DNA of 64,000 nucleotides. It comes from Microbacterium sp. W4I20 (GTDB lineage Bacteria > Actinomycetota > Actinomycetes > Actinomycetales > Microbacteriaceae). This document shows, piece after piece, positions 40,061 to 48,454 of this stretch (within the stretch, counting starts at the first letter, position 1; each line of letters starts with the position of its first letter). The notes beneath the pieces are model-generated. The model was not told the DNA's origin. It saw only the letters and a program-made list of their open reading frames with translations, and searched no databases. The stretch is taken from NCBI RefSeq assembly GCF_030816505.1, contig NZ_JAUSYB010000001.1:3100001-3164000 (forward strand), in the 5' to 3' direction. The translations under genes and the position numbers were made by a program.

Positions 40061-40789
40061 TCAGGCGAGACCCATCCGGTGGGCCAGCACGACCGCCTGC
40101 ACGCGGTCGCGGGCGCCGAGCTTCTGCAGGATGCGGGACACGTGCGTCTTCACGGTCGCCTCACCGATGAACAGCGCGCCGGCGATCTCGGCGTTGCTGC
40201 GGGCATCGGCCAGCAGCGCCAGCACCTCGGCCTCGCGATCGGTGAGCGGCTCGATCAGGGCGCGGGGTTCCGGAGCGAGACGCCCACCCGGTTCCTGAGC
40301 GAGCGGAGCGAGACGAAGGGTGCCTGGGTCCGGCGCTGCCACGGCCGGACGGGCCGCTGCCGCGAACCGCGCCAGCACGCGGCGGGTGACCTCCGGCGCC
40401 AGCATCCCGTCGCCGACGGCCAGCGCACGGACGGCGGCGATCAGGTCTTCCGCCCCGGCGTTCTTCAGCAGGAAGCCGCTCGCCCCGGCATCCAGCGCCT
40501 GATACAGGTAGTCGTCCCGGTCGAACGTCGTCACGATCGCGATGGCCGCGTCGATGCCGGGATCGGCGACGATACGCCTGGTCGCCTCGATGCCGTCCAT
40601 ATCGGGCATCTGCACGTCCATGGTGATCACGTCCGGACGGAGAGCGGATGCCTGCGCCACGGCATCCGCTCCGGTGGCGGCCTCACCGACGACGGTGATG
40701 TCGGGTTGGGTGTCGAGGATCGTGCGGAAGCCCGCGCGCAGCAGCGAGTGGTCGTCGACGAGGAGCACGCGGATCGGCTGGTCGGTCAT
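40061..40789 (-). CDS. NarL/FixJ-type response regulator
   Basis: This 242-residue protein has a receiver domain (VLLVDDHSLL at 8-17, the phosphorylated Asp in VITMDVQMPDMDG near 56) and a C-terminal LuxR-type helix-turn-helix (LTDREAEVLALLADARSNAEIAGALFIGEATVKTH, over residues 178-212). A linker of about 35 residues near 150 includes LRLAPLAQEPG, encoded by a dispersed repeat near 40291-40320. It overlaps the histidine kinase stop as ATGA. It probably regulates nearby transport genes, but the targets are not visible. Confidence 0.92.
   Translation of the reverse strand: MTDQPIRVLLVDDHSLLRAGFRTILDTQPDITVVGEAATGADAVAQASALRPDVITMDVQMPDMDGIEATRRIVADPGIDAAIAIVTTFDRDDYLYQALDAGASGFLLKNAGAEDLIAAVRALAVGDGMLAPEVTRRVLARFAAAARPAVAAPDPGTLRLAPLAQEPGGRLAPEPRALIEPLTDREAEVLALLADARSNAEIAGALFIGEATVKTHVSRILQKLGARDRVQAVVLAHRMGLA
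40291..40320 (+). repeat. Dispersed repeat inside the response regulator linker
   Basis: GTTCCTGAGCGAGCGGAGCG followed by AGACGAAGGG lies in the interdomain linker, and a second partial copy (CGGAGCGAGACG) lies 20 bases away. It resembles the CTGAGC...CGAAGGG repeats elsewhere in the window with a longer centre. Its place in a flexible linker would be tolerated by the protein. Confidence 0.55.
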
Positions 40790-42067
40790 CGGGGGCTCCT
40801 GGGCTCTGCGGGCGGGCGCCGGGAACCGGCGGGGAGGGGAACGCGGGCTCGCACCCGGAGTCCGCCGGGCGCCCGCGGCGTGACCTCGAGCGTTCCTCCG
40901 GAGGCCGCGGCGCGCTCGCGCATGCCGAGCTGGCCGAGTCCCGGCCGCAGCTGCGCGACCGAGCGACCGGTGTTCACGATCTCGACCTCGACGCCGTCGT
41001 CGTCGTAGCGCACGCGCACGTCGGCGGTCGCGCCGACACCGGCATGACGCCGGGCGTTGGTGAGCGACTCCTGGGCGATGCGGTACAGGTTCACGGCGAC
41101 GAGCGAGGGCACCGGGACCGGATCGCCGATCACGGCGTAATCCGTGGGAAGGCCGGCCTCGGTCGAGGACTGGGCGAGCTCCTCGATGTCGTCGAGGGCC
41201 AGCGTCGATGCGGCATCCGTCGTTTCTCCGCCCGGCGTGCGCAGGGTCTCGAGCAGCTGCCGCAGTTCGTGGATCGCGTCGCGCGCCGAGCCTTCGATGC
41301 CGGCGAGGATGCGGCGGGACTCTGCGGGATCCTGATCGATCACCAGGCGCGCAGCGCCGGCCTGCACCCCCATCACCGAGACGTGATGGGCGACCACGTC
41401 GTGGAGTTCGCGGGCGATGCGCACCCGGTCGAGGGCGACGGCCTGCGCCGCGGTGACCTCGCGTTCGCGCTCCAGGTCGGCGGTGCGCTGTTCGAGCACC
41501 GCCCGCCTGGGACGCCTCGATCCAGGAGCGCTCGCCGAAGTAGTACGCCCCGCCGAAGTAGAGCAGGTTCAGCAGGATCTGGATGAGCATGAACGCCACG
41601 TACGGCGACATGGCTCCCGCGACGACGTCGGCTTTGTCGGCCTCGCTGATCGCGTCGCGGTACATGGTGATGAGGAGCCAGGCGAACATGCCGACGATGA
41701 TCCCGACGCGCACGAGCATGGCGCGGCGGCGCTCGGCCATCCACGCGCCGACCGTGTACAGGCCGATGAACATCGCGATGTTGCCGACGTAGATCTCCGG
41801 CACGCGGATGGTGACGGCGGCGAAGTACGCGAGCGCGATGACGACAGCCACGGTGCCGGGCCAGCGACGGCGGAAAGCCAGGGGAGCGGTGACGACGAAC
41901 GCGTAGACGAGGGCCGTCCAGAGCTCGGCCTGCTCGTCGCCGTAGATCTCCGAGATCGACGACAGCGCGGCACTGAGGATGGCGCCGACGAACATGACGA
42001 CCGCGAGGATCACGTCACCGCGGCGCTCCCGGGCGGTCGGCGTGCGGCGGAACTCTACGGCGGGCAT
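40786..42067 (-). pseudogene. Sensor histidine kinase (HisKA_3 type), frameshifted
   Basis: Read through, it is about 426 residues. It has five to six N-terminal membrane segments (residues about 13-160), a dimerisation/phosphoacceptor helix with RIARELHDVVAHHVSVMGVQ, and a HATPase domain ending in LGQLGMRERAAASGGTL. The frame shifts by +1 near 41501-41508 in SQ|RAVLEQRTADL, at GCCCGCC. TACGGT lies six bases before ATG42067, so the message looks leaderless and this start is favoured over upstream ones. It is coupled to the response regulator. Confidence 0.82.
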
Positions 42068-42122
42068 CCTCCCACCGTACGGGGGAGCGGATGCGAGCTG
42101 CATCCCCCTGGCGGCGGACTCC

Positions 42123-42163
42123 ACTTGCTATTGACAAGTTCGCTTGTTTAAAGCAAGCTTGCT
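42123..42163 (+). promoter_or_regulatory. Promoter region with repeated CTTG/CAAG palindromes
   Basis: TTGACA at 42131-42136 is a consensus -35. It is embedded in ACTTG...CAAGT (42123-42139), CAAG-TTCG-CTTG (42135-42146) and the perfect palindrome AGCAAGCTTGCT (42152-42163). A regulator that binds CAAG half-sites probably acts here, and the HxlR protein encoded two genes away is the obvious candidate. The -10 is not clear. Confidence 0.58.
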
Positions 42164-42187
42164 CACATCACCGACAAAGGAGTCATC

Positions 42188-42625
42188 ATGACCAAGGTCT
42201 TCGTCAACCTGCCCACCACCGACCTCGAGCGTGCCAAGGCGTTCTACACCGCGCTCGGCTGCGCCATCAACCCGGCCTTCACCGATGAGAACGCCGCCTG
42301 CGTGGTCTGGTCGGACGACATCTACTTCATGGTCCTGAAGCGCGAGTTCTTCGCCACCTTCACCGACAAGCCGATCGCCGAACCGAACGATGTCGTCCAG
42401 GTCTCGGTCACCTTCAGCCGCGACTCGCGCGAGGACGTCGACGCGATCATCGAGAAGGGCCTCGCCGCCGGCGGCGCGGAGCCGAAGCCGGCGCAGGACT
42501 ACGGCTTCATGTACTCGCGCGACCTCGACGACCCCGACGGCAACTCGCTCGGCTTCCTGTACATGACCCCGGAGGCCGCCGAGAACGGACCCGACCACGT
42601 GGCGGACCACGCCGCGTCGGCCTGA
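42188..42625 (+). CDS. VOC family protein (glyoxalase/bleomycin resistance fold)
   Basis: This 145-residue protein has one vicinal-oxygen-chelate domain. It starts TKVFVNLPTTDLERAKAFY and ends with the metal-side strand DLDDPDGNSLGFLYM. Proteins of this group (often called lactoylglutathione lyase-like) rarely have a known substrate. AAAGGAG lies before ATG42188. It is the first gene of an operon with an HxlR regulator and a DHFR-like protein. Confidence 0.86.
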   Translation: MTKVFVNLPTTDLERAKAFYTALGCAINPAFTDENAACVVWSDDIYFMVLKREFFATFTDKPIAEPNDVVQVSVTFSRDSREDVDAIIEKGLAAGGAEPKPAQDYGFMYSRDLDDPDGNSLGFLYMTPEAAENGPDHVADHAASA

Positions 42626-42626
42626 C

Positions 42627-43343
42627 ATGGCGGCGCGCAGCTACGGCCAGTACTGCGGTGTCACGACGGCCGTCGAGTTGATCGGAGAGCGGTGGGCGAT
42701 GCTCATCGTGCGCGATCTGCTCGTCGGACCCCGCCGGTACACCGACCTCAAGCAGGGCCTGCCGCGCATTCCGACCAACATCCTGTCCACGCGTCTGAAG
42801 GAGCTGCAGGAGGGCGGGGTCATCCGACGAGTCCCGCTGCTCCGCGGTCTCGCCTACGAGCTCACGCCCTACGGCCAGGCGCTCGAGCCGATCATGCTCG
42901 AGCTCGGCCGCTGGGGCTTCCAGACGATGGGCGACCCCGAGGAGGGCGACGTCGTCACCCCCGACTCGCTCACCATGGCGCTGCGCACGGCCTTCCGAGC
43001 GGATGCCGCGACCGACGCCGAGTACGAACTGCACGTCGGCGAGATCGCCCTGCGCGCTTCGGTGCGCGACGGCGTCCTCCGGGTGGCACAGCTCGCGCCA
43101 CCGGCCCCGCCGGTCGGAGGTCGTCTCCCCGACGGAGAAGCGGATGCCGTGATCGTCGCCGGCCCCGGCATCCGTCGCCTGATCGGCGGTGAGATCACGC
43201 CCGCCGAGGCGATCGCCCAGGACGTGCTCGCCGTCGTCCGCGGCGAGGAGCGCTGGCTGGACTCCTTCGCGGAGACCTTCCACATCGCACCACTGAACGC
43301 ATCGACTGACCAGAACGAACTGACTGTAGGGAGCACGACATGA
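42627..43343 (+). CDS. HxlR family transcriptional regulator with C-terminal extension
   Basis: This 238-residue protein has an HxlR winged helix at residues 5-95 (ERWAMLIVRDLLVGPRRYTDLK, split over 21-42, and RLKELQEGGVIRR). The domain begins near C10 in GQYCGV, which fits cysteine- or quinone-sensing relatives. About 120 further residues resemble an SCP2/sterol-carrier-like fold, a known addition in actinobacterial members. It lies one base after the VOC gene and overlaps the next gene by ATGA. Confidence 0.85.
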   Translation: MAARSYGQYCGVTTAVELIGERWAMLIVRDLLVGPRRYTDLKQGLPRIPTNILSTRLKELQEGGVIRRVPLLRGLAYELTPYGQALEPIMLELGRWGFQTMGDPEEGDVVTPDSLTMALRTAFRADAATDAEYELHVGEIALRASVRDGVLRVAQLAPPAPPVGGRLPDGEADAVIVAGPGIRRLIGGEITPAEAIAQDVLAVVRGEERWLDSFAETFHIAPLNASTDQNELTVGSTT

Positions 43344-43975
43344 GCAATGCAGCATCCGGTCGCATCCTGATCGACCTCTTCATGACGCTCGACGGCGTCG
43401 CACAGGGACCGGGCGGCACCGACGAGGATCCGTCGGGCGGTTTCCGCTTCAGTGGCTGGCAGGCCGGGCATCCCTCGTCCGGCGTCGGGCCGGAGGTCGA
43501 GAAGGGCATGCAAGGTCTCGATGCGCTGCTGCTCGGCCGCCGCACCTACGACATCTTCGCGTCGTACTGGCCGCATCACACTGAGGGCGAGTCCGGCGAC
43601 ATCGGCAAGCTCTTCAACCGCGTGCCGAAGTACGTGGCGACGAAGGATGCCGACCTGGCGCTCGACTGGGAGGCCTCTTCCCGCATCGGCGAGGACCTCG
43701 CCGCCGAGATCGCCACGCTGCGTGCGAACCATCGCGAGGTGCACGTGATCGGCAGCGTCGACTTCGTGCACACGCTGCTCGCCGAGGGGCTGTTCGACGA
43801 GCTGAACCTCTGGGTCTACCCGATCCTGCTCGGCGTCGGCAAGAAGGTCTTCGACGACGGCGCACTGCCGTCGGTGCTGACGCTGCTCGAGCCCCCGATC
43901 GCCGACGACGGCGGGGTCACGCTGCTCCGGTACGGGCGCACGGACAAGACGCCGGAGGTCGGAACGTACGAGTGA
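43340..43975 (+). CDS. Dihydrofolate reductase family protein (RibD C-terminal type)
   Basis: This 211-residue protein has the RibD-C/DHFR-like fold. Its marks are LIDLFMTLDGVAQGPGG at the N-terminus, GLDALLLGRRTYDIFASYWP (near residues 58-77) and HVIGSVDFVHTLLAEGLFDEL. The ending LNLWVYPILLGVGKKVF is typical of the family. These proteins are NADPH-dependent reductases of unknown substrate. It is the last gene of the VOC-HxlR operon and overlaps HxlR by ATGA. Confidence 0.87.
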   Translation: MSNAASGRILIDLFMTLDGVAQGPGGTDEDPSGGFRFSGWQAGHPSSGVGPEVEKGMQGLDALLLGRRTYDIFASYWPHHTEGESGDIGKLFNRVPKYVATKDADLALDWEASSRIGEDLAAEIATLRANHREVHVIGSVDFVHTLLAEGLFDELNLWVYPILLGVGKKVFDDGALPSVLTLLEPPIADDGGVTLLRYGRTDKTPEVGTYE

Positions 43976-44018
43976 GGAAGAGGATCCTGCGCACGGCGCC
44001 GCCGCGTCGAGAGCTGAC

Positions 44019-44822
44019 TCAGCCCAGCATCCGCTCGATCACGCGTGCCACGCCGTGATCGTCGTTCGAGGTGGTCGTCTCATCGGCGGCATCCTGCACG
44101 ACGGTCGCGGCGTCGGCCATCGCGACCCCGTGCCCTGCCCAGCGCAGCATCTCGACGTCGTTGAGCGCGTCGCCGAACGCGACCACATCGGCTCGGTCGA
44201 TGTCGAGGTGCGCGCACAGCCGCGCGAGACCCGTGGCCTTCGTGACCCCCTCGGCCATCACCTCGACGAACGGCGCCCCGGACAGCGTCGCCTCGAACCC
44301 GGTGAGGCCGAGCGAACGGAGCGTGTCGAAGAGGGCGGCGGGGGCGAGCTCCGCGTGCCGGACGATGAACTTCAGGCTCGGAGCCGAGACCACGTCGTCG
44401 AAGTCGACGCCGCCCATCAGTGCGGGGTCGCGACTGTGATCCGACGGCCGAGCGAAGGCGGAGTACCCCTCCTGCGCCACGAACGTCTCACCGCCGTCGC
44501 GCACGCTGGCGAACAGCAGTCCTGGGATGCTGGCGCGCAGCGCCTCTGCCAGCGTGCGGATCGTCTCCGCCGGCAGTTCCTCGGCGAACAGCATCCGCTT
44601 ATCCGTCAGATGCACGGCGTACGCGCCGTTGCTGCACAGCGCCCAACCGTCGAAGGCGGCGTCGGCGGCGATCACCCGCAGCCCGATCGGCTGCCGTGCG
44701 GTGACCGGGACGACGTGGATGCCGCGTTCCCGAGCCGCATCCAGCGCGCGCCGCGTACGAGGCGAGACGTGGGAGGAGGAGTCGAGCAGCGTCCCGTCGA
44801 GATCGGTCGCGATCAGCCGCAT
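44019..44822 (-). CDS. HAD family (Cof-type, IIB) phosphatase
   Basis: This 267-residue protein has motif I DLDGTLLDSSSHV at residues 7-19, a C2B cap, a Lys in the motif III region and motif IV FGDALNDVEML near 217. Cof-type HADs dephosphorylate sugar phosphates, flavin precursors or similar metabolites. The start is ATG44822 with no clear ribosome site. xthA lies upstream on the same strand, separated by a dispersed repeat copy. Confidence 0.9.
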   Translation of the reverse strand: MRLIATDLDGTLLDSSSHVSPRTRRALDAARERGIHVVPVTARQPIGLRVIAADAAFDGWALCSNGAYAVHLTDKRMLFAEELPAETIRTLAEALRASIPGLLFASVRDGGETFVAQEGYSAFARPSDHSRDPALMGGVDFDDVVSAPSLKFIVRHAELAPAALFDTLRSLGLTGFEATLSGAPFVEVMAEGVTKATGLARLCAHLDIDRADVVAFGDALNDVEMLRWAGHGVAMADAATVVQDAADETTTSNDDHGVARVIERMLG

Positions 44823-44831
44823 CGGATGGGT

Positions 44832-44850
44832 CCCTGAGCCTGTCGAAGGG
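44832..44850 (+). repeat. Dispersed repeat copy between xthA and the HAD gene
   Basis: CCCTGAGCCTGTCGAAGGG fills the 28-base gap between xthA and the HAD phosphatase. Its outer bases (CCCT/AGGG) can pair. It is the cleanest intergenic copy of the repeat family seen in this window. Confidence 0.65.
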
Positions 44851-45711
44851 TCAGGAGAAGATCATCGGAAGGTCGTCGTCTTCTTCCACGCCGCCCGCTC
44901 CGAGACGCTGGTCGTCGAGCTCGACAACCACGGGCACGTGGTCGCTGGGCTGCTCGCCCTTTCGCTCGTTGCGGTGGATCGACGCGCCGGTCACGGCGTC
45001 GGCGAACGTGCGCGAGCCGAGCACGAAGTCGATGCGGATGCCCTCGTTGCGCGGGAACTTCAGCCGCTGGTAGTCCCAGTAGGTGAATCCCTCGGGCAGC
45101 AGGGGTCGCACCACATCCGTCACGCCGGCATCGGCGAAGGCGAAGAACGCGTCGCGCTCGGCTGGGGACACGTGGGTCGAGCGGCCGACCACGATGTCGG
45201 GGTCGCCGTTGTCGTGATCGAACGGGATGATGTTGAAGTCGCCGACCAGGGCGAGCGGCAGTTCGGGGTTCGCCGACAGCTCGGCCGCCGTCGATCGCCG
45301 CAGCTCCTCCAGCCAGTGCAGCTTGTAGACGAGGTGCGGGTCGTCGAGCGAGCGGCCGTTCGGCACGTACAGGCTCCACACCCGTACCCCACCGACCATC
45401 AGGCCGAGCGCGCGCGCCTCGAGCGGAGCATCCGGACCCTCATGGCCCTTCGCGAAGCCCGGCATCCCGTCGAACGCCGTGCGCACGTCGGTGACCGGCA
45501 GCCGGCTCGCGATGGCGACGCCGTTCCACTGATTCAGCCCGTGCACCTCGACGTGGTACCCGGCCTCTTCGAACGGGCCGTACGGGAACTGCTCGGGCTT
45601 GCACTTGATCTCCTGCATCGCCAGCACGTCGATGTCTTCGCGCACGGCGAACTCGACGGTGCGGGCGACGCGGGTGCGGATGGAGTTGACGTTCCAGGTG
45701 GCCAAGCGCAT
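44851..45711 (-). CDS. xthA: Exodeoxyribonuclease III (AP endonuclease)
   Basis: This 286-residue enzyme cuts DNA at abasic sites and degrades 3' ends. It has MRLATWNVNSIRTR at the start, the metal Glu in QEIKCKPEQFP near 35, VYVPNG-like SLYVPNGRSLDDP near 112 and GDFNIIPFDHDN near 154. The catalytic SDHVPVVVEL lies near 263. TAGGCT six bases before ATG45711 indicates a leaderless message. The gene is intact and normal in length. Confidence 0.95.
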   Translation of the reverse strand: MRLATWNVNSIRTRVARTVEFAVREDIDVLAMQEIKCKPEQFPYGPFEEAGYHVEVHGLNQWNGVAIASRLPVTDVRTAFDGMPGFAKGHEGPDAPLEARALGLMVGGVRVWSLYVPNGRSLDDPHLVYKLHWLEELRRSTAAELSANPELPLALVGDFNIIPFDHDNGDPDIVVGRSTHVSPAERDAFFAFADAGVTDVVRPLLPEGFTYWDYQRLKFPRNEGIRIDFVLGSRTFADAVTGASIHRNERKGEQPSDHVPVVVELDDQRLGAGGVEEDDDLPMIFS

Positions 45712-45732
45712 GCGTCCAGCCTAGTTGCGGGC

Positions 45733-47913
45733 TCAGACAGCGGCCGCCTGCTCCGCCTTCTTCTCGCGGCGCAACCCGTGCAGCAGTGGTTCGGTGTACC
45801 CGCTCGGCTGCGCGGCGCCCTCGACGATCAGGCGGCGAGCGGCCGTATACGCGATGCCGGGTTGAGCGCCCTCGGGGAACGCCAGTGGCTCGTACGCCGC
45901 GTCGCCGGCGTTCTGCGCGTCGACGACCGGCGCCAGACGTCGCAGGCTGTCGTCGATCTGCTCCTCGGTGATGACCCCGTGCTGCAGCCAGTTGGCGAGC
46001 AGCTGACTGGAGATGCGCAGCGTCGCGCGGTCCTCCATGAGGCCGACGCCGCGGATGTCCGGCACCTTCGAGACGCCGATGCCCTGATCGATCCAGCGCA
46101 CCACGTAGCCGAGGATCGACTGCACGTTGTTGTCGATCTCGTCGGCCACGATCTCGGCGGTGAGGTCCTCCGCCGCGGCGAGCGGCGGGACCAGGAGCAG
46201 ATCCAGCGAGCGCTCGTCGACCGGGGGAAGCGTCTCCCGCACGGCGAAGGCGTCGACCTGGTGGTAGTGCAGGGCGTGCAGCGTGGCGGCCGTCGGGGAG
46301 GGGACCCAGGCGGTCGACGCCCCCGACCGCACGTGCGCGATCTTCTTCTCGAGCATGTCGTGCATCAGGTCGGGCTCGGCCCACATGCCCTTGCCGATCT
46401 GCGCGCGACCGTCGAGCCCCGCGGCGAGGCCGATCGCCACGTTGCGGTCTTCGTACGCCGCCATGAACGGCTGCGCCTTGATCCCGGCCTTCGGCAGGAA
46501 CGGCCCCGCGTGCAGCGACGTGTGGATCTCGTCCCCGGTGCGGTCCAGGAATCCCGTGTTGATGAACACCACCCGATCGGATGCCGCGGCGATGGCGGCC
46601 GCGAGGTTCGCCGAGGTGCGGCGCTCCTCATCCATGATCCCGACCTTCATCGTGCGCGCGGGCAACCCGAGCAGCTGCTCCACGCGCCCGAACAGCTCGG
46701 CCGCGAACGCGACCTCTTCCGGGCCGTGCATCTTCGGCTTCACGATGTACATCGAACCGGTGCGCGAGTTGCGGCCGCGGTTGGGGCCCTTCAGCTCGGG
46801 GATGCTGCCGAGCGCGGTCATGATCGCGTCGAGGATGCCCTCGTAGGTCGGCTCGCCGTCGCGGTCGAGCACGGCGTCGGTGCGCATCAGGTGGCCGACG
46901 TTGCGCACGAACAGCACGGCCCGACCGGGCAGGGTCAGCTCTCCGCCTTCGGCCGTGCGGTACGTGCGGTCGGCGGCGAGTTCGCGAGTGAAGGTGCGGC
47001 CGGCCTTGGTCACGGTCTCGGTGAGGGTGCCGTCCATGAAGCCGCGCCAGTTGCGGTAGCCGAGGGCCTTGTCATCGGCGTCGACGGCGGCGACGGAATC
47101 CTCCAGGTCGAGGATCGCGGTGAGCGCCGACTCGAGCAGGATGTCCTGGACGCCGGCCTCTTCGGTGCGGCCGATGGCGCCTTCGCGGTCGATCACGATC
47201 TCGGCGTGCAGGCCGTGGTGGCGCAGCAGTACGGCGGTGGGGGAGTCGGCCTCTCCGGTGAAGCCGACGAAGCCCTCCAGCGCGGCGAGGCGACGCGTGC
47301 CAGCGGGGGTCTGGATCGCCAGTCCGTCGGCATCGACGACGTAGCGGGTCACGTCGCGGTGCGAACCCTCGGTGAGCGGGGCGATGTCGTCGAGGAAGTC
47401 GCGACCGCGGGCGACGACGGCGGCGGCGCGGGCGGAGTTGAACTCTCGGCCGGGTGCGAGATCACCGGTCTGATCGATCGCATCGGTGCCGTACAGCGCG
47501 TCGTAGAGCGAACCCCAACGGGCGTTCGCGGCGTTGAGGGCGAAGCGGGCGTTCAGCAGCGGGACGACCAGCTGAGGGCCGGCCATCGTGGCGATCTCGG
47601 GATCGACGTTCTCCGTGGTCACGGTCACGTTCTCCGGGACGGGCACGAGGTAGCCGATCTCGGTGAGCAGTGCGCGGTAGGCGGCAGGATCGGGTGCGCC
47701 GGGGTTCGAGCGGTGGTACTCGTCGATGCGCTGCTGGAGCTCGTCGCGTCGCTGCAGCAGCTGGGCGTTGCGCGGTCCGAGCTCGTGGACGATCGCACTC
47801 ACGCCGGCCCAGAACGCCTCGCGGTCGCGCCCGGCATCGGCGAGCGACGCTTCGGCGAACTCCACGATCGGGGCGGCCACCGAGAGGTCGGCACGGGTGA
47901 GATACGACGTCAT
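45733..47913 (-). CDS. glcB: Malate synthase G
   Basis: This 726-residue enzyme condenses glyoxylate with acetyl-CoA to malate. Family features are GPNRGRNSRTGSMYIVKPK (catalytic Arg and loop, near residues 375-393), IMDEERRT near 427 and the catalytic Asp in GMWAEPDLMHDML near 510. The length and single-chain form are those of GlcB rather than AceB. Its ATG overlaps the stop of the frameshifted glcG gene. Paired IclR-type boxes precede that gene, so malate synthase is probably controlled with the ureide and glyoxylate operons 20-40 kb away. Confidence 0.96.
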   Translation of the reverse strand: MTSYLTRADLSVAAPIVEFAEASLADAGRDREAFWAGVSAIVHELGPRNAQLLQRRDELQQRIDEYHRSNPGAPDPAAYRALLTEIGYLVPVPENVTVTTENVDPEIATMAGPQLVVPLLNARFALNAANARWGSLYDALYGTDAIDQTGDLAPGREFNSARAAAVVARGRDFLDDIAPLTEGSHRDVTRYVVDADGLAIQTPAGTRRLAALEGFVGFTGEADSPTAVLLRHHGLHAEIVIDREGAIGRTEEAGVQDILLESALTAILDLEDSVAAVDADDKALGYRNWRGFMDGTLTETVTKAGRTFTRELAADRTYRTAEGGELTLPGRAVLFVRNVGHLMRTDAVLDRDGEPTYEGILDAIMTALGSIPELKGPNRGRNSRTGSMYIVKPKMHGPEEVAFAAELFGRVEQLLGLPARTMKVGIMDEERRTSANLAAAIAAASDRVVFINTGFLDRTGDEIHTSLHAGPFLPKAGIKAQPFMAAYEDRNVAIGLAAGLDGRAQIGKGMWAEPDLMHDMLEKKIAHVRSGASTAWVPSPTAATLHALHYHQVDAFAVRETLPPVDERSLDLLLVPPLAAAEDLTAEIVADEIDNNVQSILGYVVRWIDQGIGVSKVPDIRGVGLMEDRATLRISSQLLANWLQHGVITEEQIDDSLRRLAPVVDAQNAGDAAYEPLAFPEGAQPGIAYTAARRLIVEGAAQPSGYTEPLLHGLRREKKAEQAAAV

Positions 47914-48342
47914 GTTTGCATTCCTTCTATTCGGGCGCCGAGGCGCTTCAGGGTCTCCACTGCGATCTCAGCATCCTGGACGGGAGAGCCGCCGGCCACA
48001 CCCAGTCCCGCCGACGTGCACGTCGTCGAAGAAGATCGGCACGCCTCCGTCGATCGTCGTGAGAGCGCCGCCGGTGCCGAGAGGCAGGGTGGTGCTGAGA
48101 GCTTCCGGGATCATCCCGGTGCGGCGACGGGTGGATGCCGACGTCGCGGCCTTGCGGCGGCTCGTCTCGGCGCTGTGCGGGGTGGCCCCGTCGGACATGC
48201 CGTAGGCGATGAGGGTCATCGAGGGATCTGCGACGGCGACGACCGTCTTCACTCCGTCGCGCTCACCCACCTCCATGGCGATGGCGACAGCCCGGAGGGC
48301 GGTCTCGTAGTTGATCGCGGCGATCTGGCGGTGGGTAGACAT
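47910..48342 (-). pseudogene. GlcG/HbpS-like family protein, frameshifted
   Basis: Read through, it is about 144 residues. It shows the GlcG pattern: ALRAVAIAMEVGERDGVKTVVAVAD near residues 12-36 and PLGTGGALTTIDGGVPIFF near 95. After DDVHVGG the frame shifts by +1 near 48003-48010. The next frame continues LGVAGGSPVQDAEIAVETL and ends in a TGA that overlaps the glcB start (ATGA). That coupling argues for one surplus base at TCCCGCC. AAGGAG lies before ATG48342. The role of GlcG is unclear; it is often found beside glycolate and glyoxylate genes and may bind heme or a small molecule. Confidence 0.82.
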
Positions 48343-48366
48343 GATGTCTCCTTCTCGAGCTCGACT

Positions 48367-48430
48367 ATTCACACAGCGAACGTCAACTTCCGTATGACGG
48401 AATCATATGTCACGCGAGGAAAGAGGTCCA
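48367..48430 (-). promoter_or_regulatory. Promoter and paired IclR-type boxes of the glcG-glcB operon
   Basis: On the minus strand a -35 TGGACC (48430-48425) and a -10 TATGAT (48407-48402) are 17 bases apart. The perfect palindrome TTCCGTATGACGGAA (48388-48402) touches the -10. A degenerate box, ATTCACACAGCGAAC (48367-48381 on the + strand), lies exactly 21 bases from it. The layout matches the hyi, pucI and 8-oxoguanine deaminase operons. Confidence 0.7.
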
Positions 48431-48441
48431 ACCGTGCCTCC

Positions 48442-48447
48442 TACACT
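48442..48447 (+). promoter_or_regulatory. Leaderless -10 element of pyrE
   Basis: TACACT ends 7 bases before GTG48455. This matches the TANNNT-N6/7-start pattern of leaderless promoters seen at more than a dozen genes in the window, and it decides the pyrE start. Confidence 0.6.
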
Positions 48448-48454
48448 GGATGCC

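Noticed and set aside
44527..48400. A long plus-strand open frame running opposite the HAD, xthA and malate synthase genes into the ROK kinase frame
   Set aside because: It only continues in frame by chance into the real ROK gene at 49012. The earlier part is antisense to well-recognised genes and has no domain.
48407..48454. ATG48407 as the pyrE start
   Set aside because: It overlaps the regulatory palindrome and -10 of the divergent glcG promoter, has no ribosome site and would add residues not typical of PyrE. A leaderless -10 supports GTG48455.
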